NCBI RefSeq assembly: GCF_000214595.1
Contig: NZ_AFIG01000001.1
Location: forward strand, 1,530,382 to 1,594,381
Direction: 5' to 3'
Source: Methylophaga thalassica MP
GTDB taxonomy: Bacteria; Pseudomonadota; Gammaproteobacteria; Nitrosococcales; Methylophagaceae
DNA length: 64,000 bases
Position 1 is the stretch's first letter. Each line of letters opens with the position of its first letter. Positions 51,662 to 60,879 of this stretch are shown piece by piece. A model generated the notes under the pieces. That model did no database searches. It worked only from the letters and a program-made list of their open reading frames with translations, and was not told where the DNA came from. The translations under genes were made by a program, and so were the position numbers.

Positions 51662-51738
51662 GCGCCCGTAGCTCAGCTGGATAGAGTACCTGGCTACGAA
51701 CCAGGCGGTCGCACGTTCGAATCGTGCCGGGCGCGCCA
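51662..51738 (+). tRNA. tRNA-Arg(ACG), copy 2, serving as integration site
   Basis: Identical over all 77 bases to copy 1. It lies behind the terminator, and I see no strong promoter in the 26 bases between them. Its 3' half plus 7 following bases are duplicated exactly at 53547-53598, marking it as the attachment site of the downstream insertion. Confidence 0.95.
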
Positions 51739-51745
51739 TCTGTCT
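51694..51745 (+). repeat. attL-like direct repeat (inside intact tRNA-Arg copy 2)
   Basis: 52 bases from CTACGAACC in the anticodon arm through CCA and TCTGTCT. They are identical to 53547-53598; the flanking bases on both sides differ. Confidence 0.85.
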
Positions 51746-51836
51746 TGTGTAGTCGAAAATATACCATATCAATCGACACAAACTATCTGCATAGAATGTT
51801 AAGTGTTCAGACGAAAAATCTACATTTCACTCCATC

Positions 51837-52301
51837 TTAATATCTAATCAGCCTTCCAACTCCTGCAAAAACACTTCCATCAACAACAGCATCCAAAAGT
51901 GCCTCATCATCACTTTTAGCCTTCTCAACTAAGTCACTCATAGATTCACTAAAATCGAAATAGAACGCATTTGATGAAGTACATTCATAAAGAGAGAGAA
52001 ATAAAGATTTCTCTTCCGTGGTAAGTTCATCTTCATTCAGCGGGTCAGCTTTATCATTCAAATATTCGAATATCATTTTATTAGGATCCTCCGCTTTTGA
52101 AGCGTCATTAATTACTGTGTCTAGACCTGATATTATTAAGATTGCAATTGTTACAAATATGACCAAAGAAAAGAGTATTGAAGAAGCTCTTCGACTTTTC
52201 TTCTTTTCACGCGCAATATCAGCAATCTCATCTATTTCAGTATTAAGGAAACGAGCATAGAACTTTTTTACACTTGAATGATTTGGACTAGACATTTTCA
52301 T
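51837..52301 (-). CDS. Island protein A: single-span membrane protein of unknown function
   Basis: 154 residues. A basic cytoplasmic N-terminus (REKKKSRRAS, 31-40) leads into one membrane helix (about 41-60, ILFSLVIFVTIAILIISGL), then an acidic soluble C-terminal domain of about 90 residues, probably outside the cytoplasm by the positive-inside rule. No family is recognised. It is divergent from the HEPN-like gene with 46 bases between them. Base composition is AT-richer than the neighbouring core genes. It could be a membrane effector or sensor; that is a guess. Confidence 0.65.
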   Translation of the reverse strand: MKMSSPNHSSVKKFYARFLNTEIDEIADIAREKKKSRRASSILFSLVIFVTIAILIISGLDTVINDASKAEDPNKMIFEYLNDKADPLNEDELTTEEKSLFLSLYECTSSNAFYFDFSESMSDLVEKAKSDDEALLDAVVDGSVFAGVGRLIRY

Positions 52302-52347
52302 GTAACCTAAATACTTTTAGTTCTCTCATCGGTTAGGTGATATAGAA

Positions 52348-53355
52348 ATGATTTTTAGAAGATTCGCTATTCTAGAATTAAATGGAAAAATAAACCTCTC
52401 AAAAATTGCTTCAGAAATAAAGGTTTCTCAACATGAAAGCGTATTCAGATTAGTTCATTCACAGGATGATGAGTCTCTTACATTAATACTCCACTCCGAT
52501 ATTATTCTTCCCATTGAAGAAAATGTATATCCCTCAATAAACTATTTCAGCTCCGTTAATAGTAAGGTCGAAAAACGAATTGAAATTGCAGCAGCATTAA
52601 TTTCAGTATCTCTCAATGCATCCAAAAAACTTCGTTCATCGTTTCCTTGTTTTGCACTCAAAGCAGAAAATAGTCAGGATAGAGAATTCTTAGATGGACT
52701 TGACGATAATGACACCTCAAACTTATTCTCAGAAAAAATATTCCTCAAATCCGCCTACCTGCCATTAAATGAACAAACCAGTCCAATTTACCTGGACAGA
52801 ATTGATGGCGTCATATCTTTCTCAGAAGTACTCAGTTCGAACACAGCTATTTCACAATTTAAAGAATTAATTAGGTTCTTTGAAATAGCTTTTGGAGCTA
52901 CATTCATTAGCTGCATAAAAAAAATATTTAAGACTATAGAATCTAGCGGGCTAGGATACACACAGAATGAAATTCGTAACTGGTACAAATTAAGAGGTGG
53001 TGCAATTCATGGAGATAGAAGTAAAAGTGATTTAGTCTACGAAAGCGAAGTCATGCATGTAGTTGAAAGAATCATACAGGCTGCAATCATTGTTCTAATC
53101 AGAAAAAAAAACTGGCATAAGAATGATGGAGAGCTACGAAATGAGTGGATACCACCCTTTAGAACTGATAATGAAGGGAAATCAATAGGTACGACTAATG
53201 AAGAAATATTTGTTGATATGAGAGAATCATCCGACGTTTTTGGTTCATGGCTTTTGCATGGAATTAAAGGAATCCATTTTGACCCCACGAAAGATAATTG
53301 GTGGGTACCAGGCAAAGATGAGGTGCCCACTGATTTGGGATCAAATATTGTATAA
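52348..53355 (+). CDS. Island protein B: HEPN-like (Apea-type) domain protein of unknown function
   Basis: 335 residues. Residues 170-252 form a helical domain with WYKLRGGAIHGDR, giving an R216-x4-H221 motif like the R-x4-6-H catalytic motif of HEPN ribonucleases and the Apea-like HEPN group, then a long helix VMHVVERIIQAAIIVLI. The N-terminal 160 residues and the last 80 (ending GSNIV) are unassigned. No signal or membrane segment is seen. HEPN proteins are often toxins or defence nucleases, but many are inactive scaffolds, so the role is inference. It is the largest gene of the tRNA-Arg island. Confidence 0.7.
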   Translation: MIFRRFAILELNGKINLSKIASEIKVSQHESVFRLVHSQDDESLTLILHSDIILPIEENVYPSINYFSSVNSKVEKRIEIAAALISVSLNASKKLRSSFPCFALKAENSQDREFLDGLDDNDTSNLFSEKIFLKSAYLPLNEQTSPIYLDRIDGVISFSEVLSSNTAISQFKELIRFFEIAFGATFISCIKKIFKTIESSGLGYTQNEIRNWYKLRGGAIHGDRSKSDLVYESEVMHVVERIIQAAIIVLIRKKNWHKNDGELRNEWIPPFRTDNEGKSIGTTNEEIFVDMRESSDVFGSWLLHGIKGIHFDPTKDNWWVPGKDEVPTDLGSNIV

Positions 53356-53872
53356 AAAGCGCGAGATAGGGTAGATTGCCAAAATATCTGTTTTTTCAGC
53401 CTATTTTTAATTATTAGTGAACCCAAAAATGATTATATTCATGACTAAATGAAACTATTTCTAGTAAAGGTGAGGCTAAATATAAAAGTTTGGCTAGAAC
53501 TGCAGGCAACTGTTTTAATTAAACACTTAACCAATCTAAAAGCCAACTACGAACCAGGCGGTCGCACGTTCGAATCGTGCCGGGCGCGCCATCTGTCTCT
53601 CCACTACCCCTTCCCCACAATCATCAATCATAATCATTTATGATGGCTTGTTTCAGTCATCTGTTCTGAAAAACTATCTTCTGATGAGATTCACTCTATT
53701 AATAAGCGTGAGTTAGAAATATCATTTTTTTAACTCACAGAAATAATCAACCAATAAAAATAAAGGTACTTCTGCTAACTATAGCCTAGGCACCTCTATT
53801 ATTTGACTATCGAATGGTGAGCCGATCAGATGAAGCTATCGAGCTATCTTGACGCAACCTGCAAGAAAAGAA
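53356..53872. other. Intergenic region holding the right end of the island
   Basis: 517 bases without a believable gene. The only recognisable feature is the tRNA-Arg fragment at 53547-53598. A 64-codon open frame at 53449-53643 runs through that fragment and is rejected as coding. Confidence 0.6.
53547..53598 (+). repeat. attR-like direct repeat (tRNA-Arg 3' fragment)
   Basis: An exact copy of 51694-51745. It lacks the acceptor 5' half and D-arm, so it is not a functional tRNA. The preceding bases (AAAGCCAA) are unrelated to tRNA-Arg. Confidence 0.85.
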
Positions 53873-54448
53873 TTATCTATCCGGATTGATCAGGATTTTT
53901 ATATCATCCATCACGACATCAGATGAAAATTGAATAGCAAATTCAGGATGAATCGCATTCTTTATTTTCTCGGCTATCGATTGCGACTGATAACTCTGTT
54001 CTACTGTAAAACGTATTAAAGGCACTCTGGCAACTCGCAAGACATTGTCTAGAAAATCATCACGCAGTCGTCTCGCAGGCTTTTCATGTGAACTATCGTC
54101 AAGTTCTATCGCACATAAAATATCGGCTGTTTTCGTGTCAGTCAGAACAAAATCAACGTGCTTGGACTGAATTTTGTTAAAGGCTTTTTGCCACTCAGAT
54201 TTAGACTTCGTTTGCTTTACGGTCACGATATCAGCCAGTCGCACTTTAGAAGAAATATCATACTGTCCATCGACGGCAAGTTTCAGGCTATGTTGGAATG
54301 AGAGTTCTGCCGGAGTGAGTAATGATGGTTGTTTACTGTAGGGATATTCTGTTGTCTTTTCTGTTTTATCCTTGTCATCCTTCATCAAGGCGAGAAGCAG
54401 AACAGCCACTAATATGACAATAAACAATCCAATAAAAACAAATGACAT
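53873..54448 (-). CDS. DUF2726 domain protein with an N-terminal membrane anchor
   Basis: 191 residues. A membrane helix at 3-23 is followed by a charged linker and the DUF2726 domain (about 40-170): SLLTPAELSFQHSL, KVRLADIV, HVDFVLTDTKTADILCAIELDDSSH and PLIRF. The domain is a restriction-endonuclease-like fold with D...E-x-D residues (D98, E114, D116 region). Topoisomerase-linked and cytoplasmic roles have been suggested for the family, and the exact function is unknown. Confidence 0.82.
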   Translation of the reverse strand: MSFVFIGLFIVILVAVLLLALMKDDKDKTEKTTEYPYSKQPSLLTPAELSFQHSLKLAVDGQYDISSKVRLADIVTVKQTKSKSEWQKAFNKIQSKHVDFVLTDTKTADILCAIELDDSSHEKPARRLRDDFLDNVLRVARVPLIRFTVEQSYQSQSIAEKIKNAIHPEFAIQFSSDVVMDDIKILINPDR

Positions 54449-54568
54449 CTTAATATTCCAGCTGAAAAGCTGATCTTAGAATAGATGCTCATCGCTCAGC
54501 AATGAATAAAGACATTATTCTATAATTATTTAATAACCATTTGTTTTAAATAAGAATAATTAACTGAT

Positions 54569-54600
54569 GACGTTAATATCCATATCCGGATATTAACGTC
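54569..54600. repeat. Long perfect inverted repeat between DUF2726 and chemoreceptor genes
   Basis: GACGTTAATATCC (54569-54581) and GGATATTAACGTC (54588-54600) are perfect 13-bp arms with a 6-base centre. There is no T run on the minus strand side expected of a chemoreceptor-gene terminator, so it may be a protein-binding site or a weak terminator. Confidence 0.5.
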
Positions 54601-54664
54601 TTATTCCAAGCCGCGACAGCAATTAAATGCATGTGTATACAAAGTCGCTATCAAAAATGCTCTT

Positions 54665-56365
54665 TTACGATACTTTAAACTGCCTGACCATACTGGTGAG
54701 CTTTTCACTTAATTGCGCAATTTCCTGGCTCGCCTGTGATACCTGCTCAGATCCTTCGGCTGTGTTTTCTGACACCTGTTGAATATTATGCACATTGCTA
54801 TTAATTTCGTTGACCACATGACTTTGCTGCTCGGCTGCGGTCGCAATCAAGGTATTCATCTCAGTGATTGAGCTAACCGAATTGGTAATTTCTTTTAATG
54901 AATTGGTGGCATCTACCGCTTTTGACACAAGCCCTTCAATACTCTTCTGATTCAGTGCCATCGAGTTAACAGCATTATCGGATCCTTGCTGCAAAGTAAG
55001 GATCAGGTCTTCAATCTCTTTGGTTGAGTCTTGTGTTTTTTGTGCTAAGGAACGCACTTCATCAGCCACAACAGCAAAACCTCGTCCCTGATCGCCTGCA
55101 CGAGCGGCCTCAATAGCTGCATTTAAAGCAAGTAAGTTTGTTTGTTCAGCAATGCTTTTAATTACATCAAGTACGGTACCGATGTTTTCACTATCTGATT
55201 TCAGAGTTTTAATGACAGAGGTTGAAGTATTAATTTCTGCTGCAAGGTTATTAATTGAGGCAACAATTTCCTCAACAACTTTACGACCAGACTCCGAGTC
55301 TTTATCGCCTTTAATAGCCGCTTCAGAGGCCTTTTCAGCACTAATCGCAACTTCTTGTACGGTTGCTGTCATCTCGGTGATAGCCGATGCGACGTGCACC
55401 GTTTCATTTTTTTGTTTAGCAATATTCTTATTGGTTGAAATACTCACCACTGAGGTTTCTTCCGCTGCAGTCGATAATTGCTCCGATGCTTGAGTAATAC
55501 TGATGACCAAACTCTGAAGTTTTTCGACAAAACGATTAAATGTTTTCCCCATCGCACCTACTTCATCAGCGCTGTCAAAATTCATCCGTTTTGTTAAATC
55601 ATTATCCTGAGCCATTGAGGTAAGAACAGCCATCACGCCTTTGATGGGTGTAACGATGTTACTAATAATAATTTTTGAGATGAAAATACCAATTATTAGT
55701 GAAGCCACTGCCATTGCAATCAGGCTAAATAAACTGGAGCGCTGCACATTCTGAACATTTTTTACTGACCGGTTTGTAATATTATCAATGCTCGCTTGCA
55801 TGGCTTGTAAGCTTTCAAATAATTTTGCTTCGATATCCTGTAGCTGTGCCTGCTCATCCTTTGATAGATAACCACCGCCCGACATACTTCCACCGCGTTT
55901 GATAATCTGAATCGCACTATCAACGTATTTCTGATAATTAGCCTGCTGCTCAACTACTTTAGCTGTATTTTCGTCCAGACTAAGCACATCCGCGTGTAAA
56001 TCAGCATCAAGTACCTTGCCTTTCGATTTATCCAGAATAGTGACGATGTCTTGCATCGCTTGATTGGTTTGTGCAGTGATATTTTCTATGCTGGTGAAAT
56101 GCTCTTTGATGATGTTTCTTCTCGCCCCTGATTTGGCATCAATCATCAACTGCTGTAATTCAGCCGCTTTTTTTAATTGAAGCTGACTCGCTTCAGACAC
56201 ATTTTTTTCAAGTGGCAGTGACATCTCATGAATAACAGAAAATTCCTCTGAAATATTATTCATTTTGAAGATAGCAAAAGCAGAGATGATCACTTGGGTT
56301 ATGCCAAGAATAATAACCACACTGAAAATCTTTTTCCCGATAGGAAGGTTCTTAATAAACTGCAT
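54665..56365 (-). CDS. Methyl-accepting chemotaxis protein
   Basis: 566 residues from the ATG at 56365, chosen because GGAG lies 7 bases upstream; the TTG at 56386 has no ribosome site. Helix 1 is at about 11-30, then a periplasmic four-helix-bundle domain (about 31-205), helix 2 (about 208-230), HAMP (about 230-283) and the signalling domain. Its tip sequence [18 protein letters not shown] and [13 protein letters not shown] match all receptors that contact CheA/CheW. No C-terminal CheR-tethering pentapeptide is seen. The ligand is unknown. No che genes are in the window. Confidence 0.93.
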   Translation of the reverse strand: MQFIKNLPIGKKIFSVVIILGITQVIISAFAIFKMNNISEEFSVIHEMSLPLEKNVSEASQLQLKKAAELQQLMIDAKSGARRNIIKEHFTSIENITAQTNQAMQDIVTILDKSKGKVLDADLHADVLSLDENTAKVVEQQANYQKYVDSAIQIIKRGGSMSGGGYLSKDEQAQLQDIEAKLFESLQAMQASIDNITNRSVKNVQNVQRSSLFSLIAMAVASLIIGIFISKIIISNIVTPIKGVMAVLTSMAQDNDLTKRMNFDSADEVGAMGKTFNRFVEKLQSLVISITQASEQLSTAAEETSVVSISTNKNIAKQKNETVHVASAITEMTATVQEVAISAEKASEAAIKGDKDSESGRKVVEEIVASINNLAAEINTSTSVIKTLKSDSENIGTVLDVIKSIAEQTNLLALNAAIEAARAGDQGRGFAVVADEVRSLAQKTQDSTKEIEDLILTLQQGSDNAVNSMALNQKSIEGLVSKAVDATNSLKEITNSVSSITEMNTLIATAAEQQSHVVNEINSNVHNIQQVSENTAEGSEQVSQASQEIAQLSEKLTSMVRQFKVS

Positions 56366-56630
56366 TCCAGCTCCAGCCTCAGTCAAATTTAATCGTTAAT
56401 TATGTCAACCATGAATATTTCATAGTCTATGCAGAGAGTATATCGGCTGAATTTTTTGATAATTAAAATTTTTAATTGCCAACCGCTGATAAACAAGAAC
56501 ATAGCAGTCAATATACTGAAGGCTTCACCTTAAGTTTTTCTTAACGAAATCGATGCAAACTGGCGTTCACCGATCATTTCACTGCATCAACTAGCGATGA
56601 GTGATTCTGCTGATAACTGATGGACGCCCC

Positions 56631-58670
56631 ATGCAAAAAAACGATAACAACAGTCTTTTTTCTGATCTTTATTTTATTTTTAGTTCAGCATTTATTTTGA
56701 TGCTATTACAGACGCTATTGAGAGCAATTCTGTTGTGGCGAAACAATGATCTCAGTGCCGCCATTCCCAACCATGATCTCATTCAAGCTTTTATCACCGG
56801 GCTCCGCTTTGACTTAATCGTCACTGTTTATATACTGCTGCCCTTAATCATTGGTTTGCTATTTAAAAAAGGGTTAAACAACCGTAAAGCCTACACGCTC
56901 TGGCTTACCTTTGTGTCCAGTGTGATGATCTTTCTCGCCATTGTAGAGCTCGACTTCTATCATGAATTTCATACACGACTAAACAGCCTGGTATTTGAAT
57001 ATATGAAGGAAGATCCGGCAACGGTGTTGAGCATGATTTGGTATGGCTTTCCTGTTGTCACTTATCTCATCATCATTGGTTTACTTATCACAGCATTGTT
57101 TTTTATCTTTACGCTAAACAGCCGAATTAACCAAACTAAATCTACAGATAAAACTCGATACAGCTTAAGAATGACAGCATTCTTTGTGGTCTTGCTGATA
57201 TCTGTTGTTGCTGCGCGTGGCACATTACGTCAGGGACCACCACTTCGTTGGGGTGATGCCTTCCAGAGTCATTATCTTTTTGCCAATCATTTAGGTTTAA
57301 ACGGTGTTTATACATTAGCTAAAGCGGTCATTGGTACTAAAAAAGGTGACAACAAATGGCTCAAGAAAATGCCAATAGCTGAAGCCGACAATACTGTGGA
57401 ACAGATGGTTTTAACGCCATCGGATACACAACTAGACCCAGACTACTCGCCTGTCTTACGTACTTACCATGCCCGTACAGTTGAAAGCAAAAAGCCATTA
57501 AATGTTGTGTTCATTCTGATGGAAAGTTTTAGTGGTGAATATGTTGGTGCCTTGGGCCATGACGAAGCTATTACTCCAGAGTTCGACAAACTCGCCAAAC
57601 AAGGCCTGTTATTTAATCGCTTTTTTTCTAATGGCACACATACTCACCAGGGCATGTTTGCTTCATTAGCCTGTTTTCCTAACCTGCCGCACTATGAGTA
57701 TTTGATGCAACAACCTGAAGGCAGTAACCATTTTTCAGGTTTGATACAAATGACCGCCGACCGAGACTATCAAAGCATGTATGTTTATAACGGTGATTTT
57801 GCCTGGGATAACCAAAAAGGCTTTTTTGGTGCCCAGGGTATGCAACGTTTTATTGGCAGACATGACTTTGTGAATCCTGTTTTCTCCGATCCTACGTGGG
57901 GTGTATCGGATCAGGATATGTTCGACCGGGCTGCCGAAGAGTTACAAAAAATGCCTAACGATAAGCCGTTTTTTGCCTTTTTACAGACTTTATCCAATCA
58001 TACGCCATATGCCTTACCTACCCCACTGCCTGTTGCAAAAGTCACTGGACATGGTGAATTGAATGAGCATCTAACAGCGATGCGTTATGCCGACTGGGCA
58101 TTAGGTCAGTTTTTTAAAAAAGTGGCCAAATCAGATTATTTTGACAACACATTATTTGTTTTAGTGGGTGATCATGGCTTTAGCACACCCAATCAAGTCA
58201 CCGATATTGATATGCTCAAATTCCATGTGCCGCTATTAGTGCTTGGTCCAAATGTTGTTAAAAACTATGGACACAGTAATTCAACAGTTGGTGCTCAAGT
58301 GGATATCGCACCGACTGTAGCTGGTTTACTGGGTGGAGATACTACTTATAGCTGCTGGGGCCGTGATTTACTGAATATTCATGACGCCGGATTTGCCGTG
58401 ATCAAACCATCTGGTTCAGATCCGACTACAGCCATCATTGATGATAATAAAGTACTGGTTAAATCAACCGATAATTCCGCCTCGTTGTATCAATATCAGC
58501 TATTACCTATAGCATCAGCTAGTGAAATATATGACACGGCAGATACGGAAAAACTGGATCACCGTTTAGACGCCTATATTGAGTCTGCCACATCGACTTT
58601 ATTACAAGGTAAAGCTGGAGTAAAAACACCAAATAAGGGCATGGCACTGAATGACCAATCCAGCGAATAA
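56631..58670 (+). CDS. LTA synthase-family (alkaline-phosphatase superfamily) membrane transferase
   Basis: About 679 residues from ATG 56631 (a GTG at 56601 would add ten residues). Five membrane helices occupy the first 210 residues. A periplasmic sulfatase-fold domain (about 280-620) has the metal/nucleophile region VFILMESFSGEY, the candidate catalytic threonine in SNGTHTHQG, and GDHGFS near the end. Such enzymes transfer phosphoglycerol or phosphoethanolamine, in Gram-negatives to glucans or lipids (MdoB-like). The donor and acceptor are unknown. It is monocistronic. Confidence 0.85.
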   Translation: MQKNDNNSLFSDLYFIFSSAFILMLLQTLLRAILLWRNNDLSAAIPNHDLIQAFITGLRFDLIVTVYILLPLIIGLLFKKGLNNRKAYTLWLTFVSSVMIFLAIVELDFYHEFHTRLNSLVFEYMKEDPATVLSMIWYGFPVVTYLIIIGLLITALFFIFTLNSRINQTKSTDKTRYSLRMTAFFVVLLISVVAARGTLRQGPPLRWGDAFQSHYLFANHLGLNGVYTLAKAVIGTKKGDNKWLKKMPIAEADNTVEQMVLTPSDTQLDPDYSPVLRTYHARTVESKKPLNVVFILMESFSGEYVGALGHDEAITPEFDKLAKQGLLFNRFFSNGTHTHQGMFASLACFPNLPHYEYLMQQPEGSNHFSGLIQMTADRDYQSMYVYNGDFAWDNQKGFFGAQGMQRFIGRHDFVNPVFSDPTWGVSDQDMFDRAAEELQKMPNDKPFFAFLQTLSNHTPYALPTPLPVAKVTGHGELNEHLTAMRYADWALGQFFKKVAKSDYFDNTLFVLVGDHGFSTPNQVTDIDMLKFHVPLLVLGPNVVKNYGHSNSTVGAQVDIAPTVAGLLGGDTTYSCWGRDLLNIHDAGFAVIKPSGSDPTTAIIDDNKVLVKSTDNSASLYQYQLLPIASASEIYDTADTEKLDHRLDAYIESATSTLLQGKAGVKTPNKGMALNDQSSE

Positions 58671-58735
58671 TTGCCAATTTCCTTATATTTAGTTATGTTG
58701 TGCGCTAGTTATTTGCAAAAAGGCTCAATCATAAT

Positions 58736-59035
58736 ATGAACATAAGATTCCTGATTATCCCATTGTTGGTGACAACATTTGCAGCTCATGCTGATAGTTC
58801 TACATTAGATGCAGCGGTAGGTGGCGGTATTGGTGGTGCTGTAGGCGCTGCCGTTGGCAATGAAGTCGGTGGACGTGAAGGAGCAATGATAGGTGGTGCC
58901 ATTGGTGCAGCCACGGGTGTAGCCGTCAATACTGATGAATCAGCAGGTCACGGTGAACATCATGAAAAACATTATCATGATGATCATAAAGGTCATTTCT
59001 GTCCTCCTGGTCAGGCCAAAAAAGGCAACTGTTAG
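58736..59035 (+). CDS. Exported glycine-zipper protein with a histidine-rich tail
   Basis: 99 residues: a signal peptide (1-19, ending AHA), a glycine-zipper hydrophobic hairpin (about 26-64, GGGIGGAVGAAVGNEVGG repeats), then a tail with many H, D and K residues (HGEHHEKHYHDDHKGH) and the ending CPPGQAKKGNC. The zipper suggests an outer-membrane or oligomeric role, and the tail could bind metal ions. The function is unknown. A bidirectional terminator follows. Confidence 0.75.
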   Translation: MNIRFLIIPLLVTTFAAHADSSTLDAAVGGGIGGAVGAAVGNEVGGREGAMIGGAIGAATGVAVNTDESAGHGEHHEKHYHDDHKGHFCPPGQAKKGNC

Positions 59036-59042
59036 CTCCCTC

Positions 59043-59072
59043 AAAAAAGCCGTCATTTCTGACGGCTTTTTT
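59043..59072. terminator. Bidirectional terminator
   Basis: AAAAAAGCCGTCA (59043-59055) pairs with TGACGGCTTTTTT (59060-59072) around a TTTC loop. It serves the glycine-zipper gene on one strand and allophanate hydrolase on the other. Confidence 0.9.
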
Positions 59073-59079
59073 ATATGCC

Positions 59080-60879
59080 TTATTTATTTAGCAAATACTC
59101 ACGCCATGACCCGAAAGCGGTAATATCCATCGCATCATCTAAACCATAAGATTCACAAATAAAGCCTGTAACCCAACGGCCGTCTGTCACTTCTAACTTA
59201 CCTAAGCCCAAAGGCGCGGCAATACCTGCCAGAAATGAGCCCAGCGTTGCCGTTGGTATCGACCAGAGCTCAATCTCAATAGCTGTTCCTTGTTTATCTC
59301 TTACTAAGCCAGGCCGCATTGGCGGGCCGCCAGCTAGGGCATAAAGCTTATAGGCATTGGCCGTCACCGTTTTCTCTAAAAAGACGCCGCCACGTTCTGT
59401 TAATTGATAATTCAGCGGCTGGCCTTGTAAATGCGCACCACACACCGCCAGTGTAATACGATCACCAGTGCCAGCTATCGGTGCAGAAGAATCCGGGCAT
59501 TCAAGCTCTATTGCACCCAGAGGTAATCGCAGTGATTGCTGCATCAAATTGGCATAGGTTAATAATCTGGCATCACTGAACGCACGGGAAAACAAGGTCA
59601 CACCAAAGGGTAAGCCCGAAGTAATGAACCCGGTCGGAACCGCTATCGCACTGCAATCAAGCAAGTTCATAAAGTTGGTGTAATGACCCAGATTACTATT
59701 GAGTTTTATGGGATCAGCCTGAACTTGTTCAATGGTATAGGTTGTTCCGGCAGTAGGCGTGAGAATAAAGTCATAACACGCAAGCACCTCCCTCACCTGC
59801 TGCCGACATGCTTGTAATTTATATTCTGCTTTAAACAGGTCATCTGCACGTGCCTCTTCCTGCGTCGCCAGGATATCCTGAATCACCTGCAACATAGCGT
59901 GTCTGTCGACACCTTCTGTTGCCATACGCCGTTCAGCGACCCAGGGGCCTTCATAAAGCAGTCTGGCTGCCGTAAAAAACGGTTCGAAATCGATAATATG
60001 CTTTTTACCGCCCAGATTTTCCAGGTGTTTCACCGATTTCTCAAACTGCTCGGCGTATTCAGTATTACCAAAAAAGTTAAGTTGCTCTGCTTGTGGGACC
60101 GCAAAATTAAAGCTGATATCGCCTACTTTGCCGTAATTACCTTTATTGGTATCCACATTCGGTCTGGCAAAGGCATCATTGGCATCAAACTCAGCGGCGA
60201 CATTAAATACGGTATTAGCGTCATCTGTGGTCAAACTGAAAATAGACACACAATCCAGGCTACGACACGCAGGCACGACACCATCGGTACTTAATAAGCC
60301 TCGGGTCGGTTTTAACCCTATCAAATTATTAAATGCGGCTGGTACCCGACCTGAACCAGCGGTATCGGTACCTAATGAGAAACTGACTAAACCTAATGCC
60401 ACTGCTACTGCGGAACCCGAGCTGGAGCCACCTGAAATATAGTCTTTATCAAAACTGTTATGGCAAGGCCCCCACTTTTCAGGTGAACGCACGCCGACTA
60501 AGCCAGTGGCAAATTGATCCAGATTGGTTTTACCCAGTGGAATGGCACCGGCATCAATTAATTGCTGAACAACAAAGGCAGATTTGTCCGGTGTATACGC
60601 ATACGCCTCGCATCCCGCCGTCACAGGAAATCCCGCTAATTCGATATTATCTTTGATGGCAAAAGGAATCCCATATAACGGTTTGTCTGCCATATTGCTG
60701 TCATCTAAGGCATCCAGATAAGGCTGAAGCTGTTCGAGACTGAATAATTCAATCCAGATATTGTGATCAAGGTATTGCTCACAACGCTCCAGAGCATCTT
60801 TAATCACTTGTTTGGGTGTCAGCGTGCCTTCTTTATAGGCCTGTTGCAGAGCGGCAATCGTCATATTTTGTTGTGTCAT
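59080..60879 (-). CDS. atzF: Allophanate hydrolase
   Basis: 599 residues, the AtzF/DUR1-amidase type. The amidase-signature triad is K76 (FAIKDN), cis-serine S152 (GGSSSGSA) and nucleophile S176 (DTAGSGR). A C-terminal domain (about 470-599) with GGPPMRPGLVR follows, as in complete allophanate hydrolases. It splits allophanate to ammonia and CO2, the second half of ATP-dependent urea use. Its ATG overlaps the urea carboxylase stop (TAATG). Confidence 0.95.
   Translation of the reverse strand: MTQQNMTIAALQQAYKEGTLTPKQVIKDALERCEQYLDHNIWIELFSLEQLQPYLDALDDSNMADKPLYGIPFAIKDNIELAGFPVTAGCEAYAYTPDKSAFVVQQLIDAGAIPLGKTNLDQFATGLVGVRSPEKWGPCHNSFDKDYISGGSSSGSAVAVALGLVSFSLGTDTAGSGRVPAAFNNLIGLKPTRGLLSTDGVVPACRSLDCVSIFSLTTDDANTVFNVAAEFDANDAFARPNVDTNKGNYGKVGDISFNFAVPQAEQLNFFGNTEYAEQFEKSVKHLENLGGKKHIIDFEPFFTAARLLYEGPWVAERRMATEGVDRHAMLQVIQDILATQEEARADDLFKAEYKLQACRQQVREVLACYDFILTPTAGTTYTIEQVQADPIKLNSNLGHYTNFMNLLDCSAIAVPTGFITSGLPFGVTLFSRAFSDARLLTYANLMQQSLRLPLGAIELECPDSSAPIAGTGDRITLAVCGAHLQGQPLNYQLTERGGVFLEKTVTANAYKLYALAGGPPMRPGLVRDKQGTAIEIELWSIPTATLGSFLAGIAAPLGLGKLEVTDGRWVTGFICESYGLDDAMDITAFGSWREYLLNK

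Larger units (their letters stand above)
51694..53598. mobile_element. Mini genomic island in tRNA-Arg, no integrase
   Basis: The element is bounded by a 52-bp exact direct repeat (51694-51745 and 53547-53598). Between them lie 1.8 kb of visibly AT-richer DNA with two divergent genes and no integrase, transposase or phage gene. The repeat spans the tRNA anticodon-loop-to-3' end plus TCTGTCT, the classical footprint of a tyrosine integrase. It may be a satellite moved by an integrase elsewhere, or a remnant that lost its integrase. Confidence 0.75.

Noticed and set aside
53449-53643. 64-codon open frame right of the island
   Set aside because: It runs through the tRNA-Arg fragment, has no good ribosome site, and its sequence reads as translated non-coding DNA.
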